This document shows positions 1-7,110 of a DNA stretch of 22,305 nt, piece by piece (the first letter of the stretch is position 1; every line of letters starts with the position of its first letter). The DNA is from JBFMAE01 sp040756085. Its GTDB lineage: Bacteria; Desulfobacterota; BSN033; UBA1163. Where the stretch lies: the NCBI GenBank assembly GCA_040756085.1, contig JBFMAE010000309.1:1-22305 (forward strand). Direction: 5' to 3'. Below the pieces are notes generated by a model, which was given only the letters and a program-made list of their open reading frames with translations, did no database searches and was not told where the DNA came from. The translations under genes were made by a program, and so were the position numbers.

Positions 1-390
1 CGTCTCCTTATCCCTCTCATTGGCCAAAGGCATGATGATATGGTTATAGACCTGTACGATCGCATTTCCATGACCGAATCGCTTCATACCCTCCCGATCT
101 GCCTCGATGATCTTCTGATAGAGAAGAGGAAATTTATCTTGTAGCCAGGAAAGCAGAGTGGGACCGAAATTGAAACTGATGGAGGAGTAGTTACTTACGA
201 TATCGAGGATCTTTCCTTTGCCATCGATCATCCTCGCATGGGCATTGGGCCGGTAGCATTCGGAGGTGATCCGCTCATTCCAGTCATGAAACGGGTGCGC
301 ACTTTCCTCGGTCTCAATGGCTTCCAGCCAGGGATTCTCCCGGGGCGGCTGATAGAAATGGCCGTGAATGGCGATAAATGCGTCTTTCAT
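1..390 (-). CDS. Glycoside hydrolase family 57-type protein, N-terminal part (cut by window edge)
   Basis: The first 130 residues are visible and the rest lies outside the window. The protein opens MKDAFIAIHGHFYQPPREN, followed by a HDWNERI block and an ECYRPNA block. This is the N-terminal signature of GH57 alpha-amylase/alpha-mannosidase-like proteins (the large, DUF3536-associated type), whose catalytic domain is a (beta/alpha)7 barrel acting on alpha-glucans. The HGHFYQPP strand carries the conserved His of that fold. The catalytic Glu and Asp lie downstream and cannot be checked. The gene starts 34 bp after the sdhB stop on the same strand, with no clear Shine-Dalgarno sequence, so it may be co-transcribed with the TCA genes. 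A role in glycogen or other alpha-glucan turnover is inference; the substrate cannot be told from this fragment. Confidence 0.85.
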   Translation of the reverse strand, partial: MKDAFIAIHGHFYQPPRENPWLEAIETEESAHPFHDWNERITSECYRPNAHARMIDGKGKILDIVSNYSSISFNFGPTLLSWLQDKFPLLYQKIIEADREGMKRFGHGNAIVQVYNHIIMPLANERDKET

Positions 391-424
391 CTTTTAGAAA
401 CGGAAAATGGGAATGACCATTATC

Positions 425-1135
425 CTATTTCTCCTGTTTGGACCCGTAAATCCTTTTCTTGATCTGGCCAATTTCTTTCGTGACGGGGATCTCCTTGGGA
501 CAGACCTCGGTGCACTTCCATAGGGTCTGGCAACCCCACGCCCCATCCTTGTGATCCAACAGAACGATCCTCTCCTCTGAGGCCTCATCCCTGGAATCGA
601 AGAGATATCGAAAGGCCCGGACAAGGGCAGCAGGTCCAACATAACCCTCCGTCTCTTTTTTCTGATTGACGGGACAGGAGGCTGTGCAGCAGGCGCAGAG
701 GATGCAACGAATGGCCTCCTGAAACTGGTGCTGCTCCTCCGGCGACTGGAGGCGTTCGCCATCGGGTGAAGGGGCCTTTGTGATCAGATAAGGTTTGATC
801 GAATGATACTTCTCAAAAAACGGGGCAAGGTCCACAACCAGGTCTTTGATGACCTTAAAGACCGGAAGGGGTTCGATCAGGATTTCCTTCTTAAAGTCCG
901 TGACCAATTTTTGACAGGCAAGGCCGCAGATGTCGTTGATCCGCATCCCGTCCGATCCACAGACCCCATGACCACAAGACATCCGAAAGGATAAGGTCGG
1001 GTCCTGCTCCCACCGGATCCGGTTGAGGCAATCGAGGAGCCGATCCATCGGGTCAGCCTCGACTTCGAAATTCTGATAGTAAGGCTTCTCATCTTTCTTC
1101 GGGTCAAAACGGAATATCTTCAGTTTGACGAGCAT
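425..1135 (-). CDS. sdhB: Succinate dehydrogenase/fumarate reductase iron-sulfur subunit
   Basis: The 236-residue protein carries electrons from the SdhA flavin towards quinone through three Fe-S clusters. Ligands are visible in family order. The [2Fe-2S] site is C54, C59, D62 and C74, with Asp in place of the third Cys as in E. coli SdhB. The CILCACCTASCP block (C144, C147, C150, C154) and C202, C208, C212 serve the [4Fe-4S] and [3Fe-4S] clusters. I chose the ATG at 1135 because the protein then aligns with SdhB from its first residues (MLVKLKIF) and a GCGAGAG sequence precedes it. The frame stays open to 1210, but that extension lies inside a long palindrome and is not SdhB-like. No HdrB-like or membrane domain is fused. 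The sdhA stop is 137 bp upstream. SDH and FRD direction cannot be separated from sequence. Confidence 0.93.
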   Translation of the reverse strand: MLVKLKIFRFDPKKDEKPYYQNFEVEADPMDRLLDCLNRIRWEQDPTLSFRMSCGHGVCGSDGMRINDICGLACQKLVTDFKKEILIEPLPVFKVIKDLVVDLAPFFEKYHSIKPYLITKAPSPDGERLQSPEEQHQFQEAIRCILCACCTASCPVNQKKETEGYVGPAALVRAFRYLFDSRDEASEERIVLLDHKDGAWGCQTLWKCTEVCPKEIPVTKEIGQIKKRIYGSKQEK

Positions 1136-1150
1136 TGAAATCTCTCGCTT

Positions 1151-1271
1151 CAAGGCTATCAGACAATCAGGGCACCAGGGTGTGATTATCAGAATATCAG
1201 ATTGAAGCATTTCAATCTTCCTGACAACCTGATCTCCAGGTATCCTCCCTCCTGATTACCTGATCACCTTT
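1151..1271. repeat. Long imperfect palindrome between sdhA and sdhB
   Basis: The spacer folds on itself around 1208. The apex is a perfect 8-bp stem (AGATTGAA at 1199-1206, TTCAATCT at 1211-1218) with a GCAT loop. Outside it the two arms remain similar out to an outer AAGG..ATCAG..AATCAGG stretch that matches at 16 of 20 positions. On the left arm ATCAG occurs at 1158, 1166, 1188 and 1196. On the right arm its complement occurs at 1229, 1252 and 1260, with a variant CTGAC at 1221. Within each arm the copies come in pairs 8 bp apart. In the mRNA this would form a large hairpin in the sdhB leader. Confidence 0.7.
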
Positions 1272-1272
1272 T

Positions 1273-2997
1273 CTAATAGACCCTCGCTTCGGGTTGGAAT
1301 CGTGTGATCTTCACCGGCTTATATCTTACCTCCGGACCTTTCGGGGTTTGAAAAACAAGAGTATGTTTTAAAAAATATCGATCCGCCCGTGCAGGGAAAT
1401 CTTCCCGAAAGTGAGCCCCCCGGCTTTCTCTCCGATGGAGGGCGCTTAAAAGGATCGCCTCTGAAAGATCGAGTTGATGACCCAATTCAATCGCCTCCAT
1501 CAATTCAAAATTGAAAGCCCTCCCCTTATTCTTGATCTCGACATCTTTGTAACCCTCCTTCAGGGATTGAATCTCCTCGATCCCCCTCTTCAGGCCTTCC
1601 TCGTTTCGAAATACCGAACCCACCTCCATCATGAGAGACTGCATCTTTTGTCGGATCCCGTCGATCTTTTCTCTCCCCTTTTGGTTCAATAGCCCTGCGA
1701 TTCTCTCCTCCGCTGCTCTCAGTGGGTCGTTTGAGATTGTGCCATGCTCATATTTTGACACCATTCCCTTCATGGCCAATCCGCTTCTCCTTCCGAAGAC
1801 GAGTAAATCGAGCAGGGAATTGCAACCGAGCCGGTTGGCACCGTGGACCGATACACAGGCACACTCTCCTGCCGCATATAGCCCGCGGACGATCGAACCC
1901 TTCTCATCCTTCAGGACCCTTCCATCCATATCCGCAGGGATACCTCCCATGATATAGTGGCAGGTGGGTTGAACGGGAATGGGCTCATAGATTGGGTCGA
2001 TGCCCAAGTAGATCCTCACAAAAGAGGTGATCTCCCGGAGTCTCTCCAGAATCTTCTCCTCTCCGAGGTGTGTGAGGTCGAGATGGACATAATCCTTCCG
2101 AGCGATCCCCCTCCCCTCTCGAATCTCAGTGAGAATGGCCCGGGAGACGACATCCCTTGCCGCCAGGTCTTTAACGGTGGGAGCATATCGTTCCATAAAT
2201 CGTTCCCCCAACCGGTTCCGCAAAAAACCGCCTTCTCCTCTCGCCGCTTCGCTCACCAGGATCCCCAGAGGGTAAAGTCCTGTGGGATGAAATTGGATGA
2301 ACTCCATATCCTCCAGAGGGATGCCCGATCGATAGGCCAGATTAAGACCATCTCCTGTAGAAGCAAAACCATTGGAAGTCGTCTTATAAATCTTTCCGCA
2401 GCCTCCCGTGGCTAAAAGAACAGCCTTGGCTTCGAGGAGGTGGAGTTCTCCTGAGGCGAGATCGTAGGTCACCACTCCGGCGCATCTTCCCTCATCAAAA
2501 ATGAGGGAGAGGACATAATTCTCTGAATAGAATTTCACCTGATGGCGAAGACACTGGTCGTAGAGGATATCGAGAACAACCCTCCCTGTCCGGTCCGCAG
2601 CATAACAGGCCCTCTTCACAGGTTTTTTTCCATAATTCCGGGTGTGGCCGCCAAAGTTACGCTGGGCGATCTTCCCTTCTGCCGTACGGCTGAATGGAAC
2701 GCCCATATGCTCGAGTTCATAAATCACACGGGGAGCGTCCTTGACCATGATCTCAACGGCGTCCTGATCGCTGAGGTAATCGCTTCCCTTGACGGTATCG
2801 AAGAGATGCCATTCCCAGTGATCTTCTTCCTCATTTCCAATGGAAGCGCTAATCCCTCCCTGAGCTGCACTGGAATGGGAGCGTGTGGGAAAGACTTTGC
2901 TTACCACGGCCACATCTGCCTGGCCGATACACTCCACAGCTGCTCTCAGCCCCGCCAGCCCTGCTCCGATGACGATGATATCATGGGTGAAGTTCAT
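1273..2997 (-). CDS. sdhA: Succinate dehydrogenase/fumarate reductase flavoprotein subunit
   Basis: The 574-residue catalytic subunit interconverts succinate and fumarate using covalently bound FAD. Visible motifs are the dinucleotide fold GAGLAG (11-16), SHSSAAQGG with the likely FAD-linked His41, QFHPTG (His237), the arginine block ARDVVSR with the probable catalytic Arg281, QPTCHYIMGG (His347), and the C-terminal HGANRLGCNSLLDLL block. Length is close to the usual 570-590 residues. The ATG at 2997 is used; no strong Shine-Dalgarno precedes it, and an upstream ATG pair runs into a stop. Aconitase ends 106 bp upstream on the same strand and sdhB follows downstream, so this is a TCA-type operon. 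No cytochrome b or other anchor gene lies on either side. Confidence 0.95.
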   Translation of the reverse strand: MNFTHDIIVIGAGLAGLRAAVECIGQADVAVVSKVFPTRSHSSAAQGGISASIGNEEEDHWEWHLFDTVKGSDYLSDQDAVEIMVKDAPRVIYELEHMGVPFSRTAEGKIAQRNFGGHTRNYGKKPVKRACYAADRTGRVVLDILYDQCLRHQVKFYSENYVLSLIFDEGRCAGVVTYDLASGELHLLEAKAVLLATGGCGKIYKTTSNGFASTGDGLNLAYRSGIPLEDMEFIQFHPTGLYPLGILVSEAARGEGGFLRNRLGERFMERYAPTVKDLAARDVVSRAILTEIREGRGIARKDYVHLDLTHLGEEKILERLREITSFVRIYLGIDPIYEPIPVQPTCHYIMGGIPADMDGRVLKDEKGSIVRGLYAAGECACVSVHGANRLGCNSLLDLLVFGRRSGLAMKGMVSKYEHGTISNDPLRAAEERIAGLLNQKGREKIDGIRQKMQSLMMEVGSVFRNEEGLKRGIEEIQSLKEGYKDVEIKNKGRAFNFELMEAIELGHQLDLSEAILLSALHRRESRGAHFREDFPARADRYFLKHTLVFQTPKGPEVRYKPVKITRFQPEARVY

Positions 2998-3103
2998 GAT
3001 GAACCCATCATTTTTGAGATAAGGTTAAAAGCAGATGTATATGCCACAGTGACCAAAGTGGGCTAAAATGTCGAGTGGACTAAATTAACTTTAGGCATTT
3101 TAA

Positions 3104-5044
3104 TCACTTGAAACTTTGGGCACTCATACGGGCATGATTGAGCAATCCTCCAGCGAGCAGGATCTCGATTTCCCGGTGGTTGAGCCCATGTGAAACCTCA
3201 AAGACTCTCTGCTTCGTAACATTCTCAATGGTGAGAGACCCATTGCTTTTAAGGATATCCCGAATGTCCGTGATCCGGAGTTGGTCTCCCTGTTGAATCT
3301 TTTCGAACTCTTCTTGATCGTTAAATGTCAGAGGAAGGATTCCAAAATTGATCAGATTGGAACGGTGGATGCGGGCATACGATTTTGTCAGAATAGCTTT
3401 GATTCCGATGTACATGGGGGCCAAGGCAGCATGCTCGCGGCTGGAACCCTGTCCATAATTTTCTCCCCCCACCACAAATCCACCACCCAGTTGCCTTGCC
3501 CTCTTTGCAAAATCAGGATCTACCCTCTCGAAGAGGTGCTTCGAAATTGCAGGAATATTGGATCGGAGAGGAAGAACCCTGGCTCCGGCAGGAAGGATAT
3601 GATCGGTCGTAATATTGTCTCCCACTTTCAAAATGACCGAACCCTCCATCACCTCCTCGAGGGGGCCCCGTATGGGAAGGGGCTGGATGTTAGGGCCTCG
3701 CTCGATCACTATCTCTCCTGGCTTTGAAGAAGGAGGAAGAATGAAACTGTCATCGATTAAGAACTCTTTGGGCATGGGAATGCGGGGCGGTTTTGGACCC
3801 AGTGTTCGCGGGTCTGTGATCGATCCCCGCAATGCACAGGCCGAAGCCACATAGGGGCTGGCCAGATAAACCTGATCCTGTGGAGTCCCGCTCCTCCCTA
3901 AGAAATTCCGGTTCATCGTCCGAATGGAGATTGCCTGAGTGGGCGGTGCTTGGCCCATCCCGATGCAGGGACCGCAGGCCGATTCCAGAATGCGGGCTCC
4001 CGCACTGATGAGATCGGATAAGGCCCCGTTTCGCGAAATCATCTCAAAGACCTGCTTCGATCCCGGGGTGATGGTGAGACTGACCTCCGGATGGACCTTC
4101 TTCCCCTTCAGAATTCTTGCCACACTCACCAAATCCATGTACGAGGAATTGTTACAACTCCCGATGCAGACCTGCCTGACCTCTTTTCCAGCCACTTCGC
4201 TCACCGGGCAGACGCGATCCGGGCTGGAGGGCTGAGCGATCAGAGGTTCTAACTTGCGGAGATCGATCTCAATCACCCGATCATATTCTGCATCCGAATC
4301 AGGCTGAAGGGGAATCCAATCCTTCTCCCTTCTCTGAGCCCTTAAAAATTCAAGAGCTCTTCGATCACTTGGGAAGATCGTGGTGGTGGCACCCAGCTCT
4401 GCTCCCAGATTGGCGATTGTAGCTCTTTCGGGAACAGAGAGCGTCTCTACCCCTGGCCCTCCGAATTCGAAAATCTTCCCCACTCCACCCTTCACGGTCA
4501 AACGCCTGAGCAGTTCCAGGATGATATCCTTGGAAGCCACCCAGGGAGGCAGTCTTCCCTTCAACCTCACCAGAACGATCTCCGGCATCTTGAGATAGTA
4601 AGGCCCTCCACCCATGGCAATGGCCACATCTAGCCCTCCTGCGCCAATGGCGATCATTCCCATGGCGCCCGCATTTGGGGTGTGACTGTCAGCACCGAGG
4701 AGGGTCTCTCCGGGCTTTGCAAATCGTTCCAAATGGATCTGGTGGCAGATACCGTTACCGGGTCTGGAAAAGTAGATTCCATACTTTGCTGAAAAAGTCT
4801 GTAGAAAAAAGTGATCATCGGCGTTCTCAAATCCTGTTTGGAGCATATTGTGGTCAACATAACTAATCGAGAATTTGGTTCTAACCCTTTTGATTCCTAA
4901 AGCCTCGAATTGAAGGTAAGCCATTGTCCCGGTGGCATCTTGAGTAAGGGTCTGGTCAATGGCAATGGCAATTTCCTCCCTGCGTTCCAACCTCCCGCTG
5001 ATCCAATGCGTCTCAAAAATTTTTTGAACCAGATTTTTCCCCAT
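3104..5044 (-). CDS. acn: Aconitate hydratase, Aquifex-type single-chain aconitase
   Basis: The 646-residue cytoplasmic [4Fe-4S] enzyme isomerises citrate and isocitrate. Visible are GADSHTPNAGAMG (118-130), the first cluster Cys in CIGSCNN (C297), the CGPC pair (C357, C360), the swivel-domain GDNITTDHILPAG (475-487) and the active-site YGQGSSREHA (530-539). The length fits the shorter, Aquifex-type aconitase family rather than the roughly 890-residue AcnA. The open frame extends to 5104, but the ATG at 5044 is preferred. It has a good Shine-Dalgarno (AAAGGA six bases before it), the family N-terminus MGKNLVQKI, and a promoter at 5075-5104 that overlaps the rejected upstream codons. It heads the operon acn-sdhA-sdhB-GH57, supplying isocitrate-branch and succinate steps together. 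Confidence 0.93.
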   Translation of the reverse strand: MGKNLVQKIFETHWISGRLERREEIAIAIDQTLTQDATGTMAYLQFEALGIKRVRTKFSISYVDHNMLQTGFENADDHFFLQTFSAKYGIYFSRPGNGICHQIHLERFAKPGETLLGADSHTPNAGAMGMIAIGAGGLDVAIAMGGGPYYLKMPEIVLVRLKGRLPPWVASKDIILELLRRLTVKGGVGKIFEFGGPGVETLSVPERATIANLGAELGATTTIFPSDRRALEFLRAQRREKDWIPLQPDSDAEYDRVIEIDLRKLEPLIAQPSSPDRVCPVSEVAGKEVRQVCIGSCNNSSYMDLVSVARILKGKKVHPEVSLTITPGSKQVFEMISRNGALSDLISAGARILESACGPCIGMGQAPPTQAISIRTMNRNFLGRSGTPQDQVYLASPYVASACALRGSITDPRTLGPKPPRIPMPKEFLIDDSFILPPSSKPGEIVIERGPNIQPLPIRGPLEEVMEGSVILKVGDNITTDHILPAGARVLPLRSNIPAISKHLFERVDPDFAKRARQLGGGFVVGGENYGQGSSREHAALAPMYIGIKAILTKSYARIHRSNLINFGILPLTFNDQEEFEKIQQGDQLRITDIRDILKSNGSLTIENVTKQRVFEVSHGLNHREIEILLAGGLLNHARMSAQSFK

Positions 5045-5074
5045 CGTTTTCCTTTCCCCTCTACTGTCTAAAAA

Positions 5075-5104
5075 ATCATAATCGATGATTCTCCGATTTG
5101 TCAA
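5075..5104 (-). promoter_or_regulatory. Sigma70-type promoter of the acn-sdhAB operon
   Basis: On the minus strand there is TTGACA (5104-5099), an 18-bp spacer, then TATGAT (5080-5075). That is a perfect -35 and five of six bases at -10. The predicted start near 5068 gives a leader of about 24 nt containing the Shine-Dalgarno of the ATG at 5044. Confidence 0.7.
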
Positions 5105-5154
5105 CGAAATCTCCCTCGTTATTCAGCTAATGGAATTGAGGTCAGCACCCCCAC

Positions 5155-5183
5155 CGCGCCGTCGCCAAAGCGGCTATGGCGCG
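5155..5183. repeat. GC-rich hairpin upstream of acn
   Basis: CGCGCC (5155-5160) and GGCGCG (5178-5183) form a 6-bp stem enclosing GTCGCC..AAAG..CGGCTA. There is no T-run, so it is not an obvious terminator. It opens the gene-free, repeat-rich stretch 5105-5735. Confidence 0.4.
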
Positions 5184-5209
5184 TCGGCTACCTCACCCTC
5201 ACCCATCCA

Positions 5210-5533
5210 GGAGACTGTGTCGTAATGGCGGGGGAGGGATAGAGAGCCAACTTCGGAAGCTTTAGAATTGCGGTTCTTTGAAAGTTATGGGTAACAGTCC
5301 AGATGGTTGAGTATGATATTTGTATGGTAAACAAGAGTACGAATTCATTCGGTAAAAGGTCCAGCCCTGCCTTCGCCGAAGCGCCTGCCCGCCGCACGAG
5401 GCTTCGGCAGGCGGGGCTTCGCGCAGGCAGGTCTAAAGCTCCCTTAGCCGCCTCTCTATCCCTTGGCCGATTTCTGTACCCCCAAAGGATGGGCTTTTAT
5501 TTTCTGCCCACCTTCTATAGCGACACAGTCTCC
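5210..5533. repeat. MITE-like unit with nested inverted repeats
   Basis: A perfect 13-bp inverted repeat, GGAGACTGTGTCG at 5210-5222 and its complement at 5521-5533, bounds 324 bp without a gene. Inside it a 32-bp inverted pair (5235-5266 against 5432-5463) matches at 26 of 32 positions. Its ends are exact: AGGGATAGAGAG (12 bp) and AGCTTTAGA (9 bp), with equal 11-bp spacing between them in both arms. The outer spacing differs (12 bp left, 57 bp right), so one arm may carry an insertion or deletion. No target-site duplication is obvious. The short open frames inside (5188-5397 minus, 5303-5572 plus) resemble no protein I know. Confidence 0.55.
5366..5431. repeat. GC-rich GGCAGGC-type hairpin
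   Basis: CCTGCC at 5366-5371 pairs with GGCAGG at 5426-5431, with further pairing inside (GAAGC against GCTTC). The CCTGCC/GGCAGG theme recurs near 5684-5702 and at 20152-20172, which suggests a dispersed repeat family. It sits in the centre of the 5210-5533 unit. Confidence 0.45.
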
Positions 5534-5594
5534 AGGGGGAGGGGATTCAAATTCCTCTCTCTTGTCCGATAGAAAATTTCAATACTCCTCGACT

Positions 5595-5643
5595 TTATTA
5601 TCATAATAATCAATTTGACATATTGGTTTTATCAATATAAATT
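5595..5643 (+). promoter_or_regulatory. Promoter with operator-like dyads upstream of yedE
   Basis: TTGACA (5615-5620) is followed by TAAATT (5638-5643) at 17 bp, or by TATAAA (5636-5641) at 15 bp. A perfect inverted repeat ATATTG-N7-CAATAT (5620-5638) fills the spacer, and a 7-1-7 palindrome TTATTAT-C-ATAATAA (5595-5609) lies just upstream of -35. Dyads in these places are typical of repressor control. No regulator gene lies next to it in the window, so the factor is unknown. Confidence 0.55.
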
Positions 5644-5735
5644 TCTGTACCAATTTTCCATGGGGATTCGACACCCTTGCCTTCGCCTGCCTGGAGTAGG
5701 CGGAGTCTCAAACGACAAAAATGGAGGGATGAAAC

Positions 5736-6839
5736 ATGCCAAAAATGACTCATTTTTTTGCAACCCGTTGGGGGATTATATCAGCAGGAGCTTTTGTAGG
5801 AGTCTTTGCTCCCATTTTGCAAAAATTAGGTAACCCAGGCAATATGGGAATCTGTGTCGCCTGTATGGAGAGGGATATTGCAGGAGCTCTCGGTCTTCAT
5901 CGGGCAGCGGTGGTTCAATATATCAGGCCGGAGATCATCGGGTTCGTCCTGGGAGCATTGATCGCCGCCCTTCTTTTCAGAGAATTTAAACCAAGGGGAG
6001 GGTCTTCTCCCATTATCCGCTTCTTTTTAGGATTCTTCGCCATGGTCGGGGCACTGGTTTTTCTGGGATGCCCCTGGAGGGCTTTGCTCCGGCTGGCCGG
6101 AGGAGATGGGAATGCGATACTTGGGCTGGCCGGTCTTACGGTTGGAATCTGGATCGGCGTGCTTTTTCTCAAATCGGGTTATACCCTCGGCCGGTCGCAA
6201 AAGGAGATGAAGTTTGCGGGATGGGTTTTTCCGATGGCCATGGTGGCCCTTCTTGCTTTTCTTCTCTTTGCCCCCCAGTTTGGGAGAACACCTGAGGGAA
6301 CGCCCACCGGTCCCATCTTCTTCAGCCAGAAGGGTCCTGGTTTTCAGCATGCTCCCATCCTCTTCTCTCTTTTGATTGGCCTCTGTGTCGGGTTCTTAGC
6401 CCAACGAACCAGACTCTGTACCATGGGAGCGATCCGGGATGTGATCTTAATCAGAAATACTCACCTGCTGAGTGGCATCCTGGGGATACTGATTACTGCC
6501 TTTATCATGAATCTGTTTTTAGGTCAATTTAAAGCAGGGTTTTCAAATCAACCCATTGCCCACACCCATCATTTCTGGAATTTTGCAGGAATGGTCCTCG
6601 CCGGATTGGCCTTCATCTTGGCCGGAGGCTGCCCTGGAAGGCAACTTTTCCTCTCCGGTGAAGGGGATGGCGATGCAGCCATCTTTGCCACAGGAATGAT
6701 CATTGGAGCAGGTTTTGCCCATAATTTCTCACTGGCCTCCTCTCCTGTAGGTCCTGGGCCTTTCGGTCCGATCAGTGTTATCATCGGCTTGATCTTCTGT
6801 ATCATCGTGGGATTTGGGATGAGGGAAAAAATGGTTTAA
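5736..6839 (+). CDS. yedE: YedE-type selenium/sulfur transporter (YeeE/YedE family)
   Basis: The 367-residue polytopic membrane protein has roughly ten hydrophobic segments. It contains the segment GNMGICVACMERDIAGALG (Cys40, Cys43) and then a VQYIRPEIIG block, as in the YedE/FdhT proteins linked to selenium metabolism. It also has three conserved Cys motifs of the YeeE/TsuA fold: GCPWR (C112), RTRLCTMG (C228) and GGCPGR (C299). In the thiosulfate transporter TsuA, cysteines in equivalent motifs relay the substrate. A Shine-Dalgarno GGAGG lies eight bases before the ATG. The tusA gene follows 15 bp downstream, and yedF and a cysteine desulfurase lie in the same run. The transported species (a selenium or sulfur compound) is inferred from family and context; it could equally be thiosulfate or another sulfur form. 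Confidence 0.9.
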   Translation: MPKMTHFFATRWGIISAGAFVGVFAPILQKLGNPGNMGICVACMERDIAGALGLHRAAVVQYIRPEIIGFVLGALIAALLFREFKPRGGSSPIIRFFLGFFAMVGALVFLGCPWRALLRLAGGDGNAILGLAGLTVGIWIGVLFLKSGYTLGRSQKEMKFAGWVFPMAMVALLAFLLFAPQFGRTPEGTPTGPIFFSQKGPGFQHAPILFSLLIGLCVGFLAQRTRLCTMGAIRDVILIRNTHLLSGILGILITAFIMNLFLGQFKAGFSNQPIAHTHHFWNFAGMVLAGLAFILAGGCPGRQLFLSGEGDGDAAIFATGMIIGAGFAHNFSLASSPVGPGPFGPISVIIGLIFCIIVGFGMREKMV

Positions 6840-6854
6840 GAAAGGAGAAGACAT

Positions 6855-7070
6855 ATGTCAGATATCATTGATGCCAGAGGATTGTCCTGTCCACAACCTG
6901 TCATTCTGGCTAACAAAAAGATCCAGGAGATGGGAAAGGGGATATTTGAAGTCCTCGTCGATACGGATACGTCTAGAGAAAATGTTTCTCGATTGGCTTC
7001 AGAGAAGGGATGGCAGGTCGAAGTGAAAAAAGAAGATGAGGATTATTGCCTTATATTGAGGAAGGACTAA
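6855..7070 (+). CDS. TusA-family sulfur/selenium carrier protein
   Basis: This is a 71-residue single-domain TusA-like protein. The CPxP motif is present as LSCPQPV near the N-terminus; its Cys accepts and passes on a persulfide or selenide. The C-terminal half (RENVSRLASEKGW) closely resembles the N-terminal domain of YedF encoded further downstream, so the two are paralogues. Start and spacing are supported by AAAGGAGA ahead of the ATG. TusA proteins next to YeeE/YedE transporters are thought to take the substrate from the membrane protein. Its partner here is therefore probably YedE, and the acceptor may be the downstream cysteine desulfurase or YedF (inference). Confidence 0.92.
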   Translation: MSDIIDARGLSCPQPVILANKKIQEMGKGIFEVLVDTDTSRENVSRLASEKGWQVEVKKEDEDYCLILRKD

Positions 7071-7110
7071 CATAATTTTCATCCAATGCAGGGATAAGGA
7101 GGTATTCTAT

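Noticed and set aside
1136..1210. Longer SdhB start at 1210
   Set aside because: The added 25 residues lie in the palindrome and do not resemble SdhB; starting at 1135 places the cluster cysteines at almost the same positions as in E. coli SdhB.
5045..5104. Longer aconitase start at 5104
   Set aside because: The extra codons overlap a strong promoter (5075-5104) and lack a ribosome site; the ATG at 5044 has both the Shine-Dalgarno and the family N-terminus.
5303..5572. 89-residue plus-strand open frame in the repeat-rich spacer
   Set aside because: It consists largely of the GC hairpin and inverted-repeat sequence, with no ribosome site and no family resemblance.
5661..5676. tRNA T-arm-like GGGGATTCGACACCC before yedE
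   Set aside because: No cloverleaf, anticodon arm or acceptor stem can be built around it on either strand.
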